Shown piece after piece: positions 14,550 to 15,081 of a stretch of 15,081 nucleotides of DNA. The stretch's first letter is position 1. Each line of letters opens with the position of its first letter. The notes beneath the pieces were generated by a model. That model worked only from the letters and a program-made list of their open reading frames with translations. It was not told the origin of the DNA and made no database searches. Source of the DNA: Lachnoclostridium sp. UBA3320 (GTDB lineage Bacteria > Bacillota > Clostridia > Lachnospirales > Lachnospiraceae); contig DESG01000001.1 of NCBI GenBank assembly GCA_002361175.1, positions 1 to 15,081 of the forward strand, in the 5' to 3' direction. The translations under genes and the position numbers were made by a program.

Positions 14550-14774
14550 CGTGATATACCTCTTCAATCATTTCATCAAGATAAATGTCAAGCTCATCAA
14601 TAGTGAAGCCATTTCTTCCCGCAATTCTGTCTTCTTCAACTGCCAAAAGTTCTTCTCTAAGCTGTAACATTTTCTCTCGGCGATTATAGGTTTCAATATC
14701 CATGACAACTAAATCTCCCTCACCATTTTTGGTTAAAAATTTTGACGAATTACTGCGGATGGACGAATATTCAC
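14545..14774 (-). pseudogene. YefM/Phd-family antitoxin with internal frameshifting deletion
   Basis: The gene begins with GTG at 14774, six bases after a full AGGAGGT site, and reads VNIRPSAVIRQNF before a stop at 14735-14733. In another frame the same stretch continues with FLTKNGEGDLVVMDIETYNR, a hallmark of the middle of YefM/Phd antitoxins, then runs through REKMLQLREELLAVEEDRI and the acidic C-terminal toxin-binding tail to a stop at 14547-14545. An intact relative would have about 12-17 residues between VIRQN and FLTKNG (often ending GEPV), so an out-of-frame internal deletion is the simplest explanation. The toxin remnant follows at once. The promoter and ribosome binding site remain well formed, suggesting recent decay. 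Such antitoxins bind their partner and repress their own promoter. Confidence 0.78.
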
Positions 14775-14813
14775 AATAACACCTCCTATTTTTAATAGTA
14801 ATATTTTATCTAT

Positions 14814-14842
14814 ATTTTACTCGTTTTATACTATGAAGTCAA
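14814..14842 (-). promoter_or_regulatory. Promoter of the toxin-antitoxin remnant
   Basis: On the minus strand TTGACT (14842-14837) and TAAAAT (14819-14814) are 17 bases apart, each with one mismatch from consensus. The antitoxin start codon lies 39 bases downstream after AGGAGGT (14787-14781). The signals are intact although the genes are broken. Confidence 0.68.
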
Positions 14843-14874
14843 TATGCACAGAAAATTTATATTTACAAATGTTA

Positions 14875-15024
14875 TTATTCAGCCTTTATAACAGCCAAAT
14901 GATTTTTTAAATCATAAATAATTACTGAAATATTGCAAACTGCCCAAAAACCTCCCGCAGCCAACAATATTATCCCTGACAAAATAAATCCATACCCTTT
15001 TATTCTATAATTTAACCTGTTGTG
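14875..15024 (-). other. Possible small membrane protein or C-terminal gene fragment
   Basis: A minus-strand open frame of 49 codons lies between a stop at 15027-15025 and one at 14877-14875. It reads RIKGYGFILSGIILLAAGG, then FWAVCNISVIIYDLKNHLAVIKAE. Residues 13-36 form one hydrophobic membrane-length segment with a positively charged approach, which looks like real protein. There is no ATG; a TTG at 14982 lies 12 bases after AAAAGGG. A neighbouring frame just upstream reads LFYIYYLKIKLAQQVKL and stops at about the point where this frame begins, so a frameshifted tail of a longer gene is as likely as a small gene. I do not recognise the family. The rest of 14843-15081 shows nothing else that I can support. 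Confidence 0.3.
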
Positions 15025-15081
15025 CTAATTTAATTTTTAAATAATAAATGTAAAAAAGCGCACAAATACCCTTATGTTTGT

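Noticed and set aside
14403..14603. A plus-strand open frame of 66 codons near the toxin remnant
   Set aside because: The opposite strand encodes recognisable RelE-like and YefM-like sequence, and this frame has no ribosome binding site or known motif.
1..15081. CRISPR arrays, tRNA or rRNA genes, insertion sequences, phage genes
   Set aside because: Read on both strands, I found no regularly spaced repeats, no tRNA cloverleaf or rRNA sequence, and no transposase, integrase or phage motifs.

Overview
The window is an AT-rich chromosomal segment from a low-GC Gram-positive anaerobe of the class Clostridia, most likely a Lachnospiraceae member. The clues are strong AGGAGG ribosome binding sites, a Firmicutes-type LexA and LexA box, the yhbY-nadD-yqeK-rsfS order, and a RsiV-type anti-sigma factor. 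This is inferred from gene content; no rRNA gene or species marker is present. Most of the window is ordinary core metabolism and housekeeping on the minus strand.

Layout in transcription order on the minus strand. (1) Positions 15024-14334 hold decayed accessory DNA: a possible membrane-protein tail, then the remains of a YefM/Phd-RelE type toxin-antitoxin pair. Its promoter and ribosome binding site are intact, but the antitoxin is frameshifted and the toxin has lost its N-terminal part. (2) Positions 14229-7313 hold a five-gene amino-acid operon, leuB-ilvD-ilvB-serC-serA. It has a clear promoter with an inverted repeat over the -10 box and ends at a bidirectional hairpin terminator. It joins branched-chain amino acid synthesis to the first two steps of serine synthesis. 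(3) Positions 5687-3712 hold yhbY-nadD-yqeK-rsfS, for ribosome assembly and silencing, NAD synthesis and dinucleotide hydrolysis. (4) Positions 3710-71 hold lexA, an HD-domain phosphohydrolase, a class V aminotransferase and holA. This set is packed behind a near-consensus promoter whose -35 box overlaps a perfect 14-bp LexA-type palindrome, and it ends at a strong terminator.

The only convincing plus-strand genes (5844-7284) are an ECF sigma factor and its membrane anti-sigma factor of the SigV/RsiV kind. They are preceded by an ECF-like promoter that suggests autoregulation. They run divergently from yhbY and converge on serA at the shared terminator.

The least expected points are the SOS-type operator placed to control holA and two metabolic enzymes together with lexA, and the toxin-antitoxin ruin upstream of leuB. 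No CRISPR array, phage, tRNA, rRNA or intact mobile element was seen, and I found no clear new multi-gene system.
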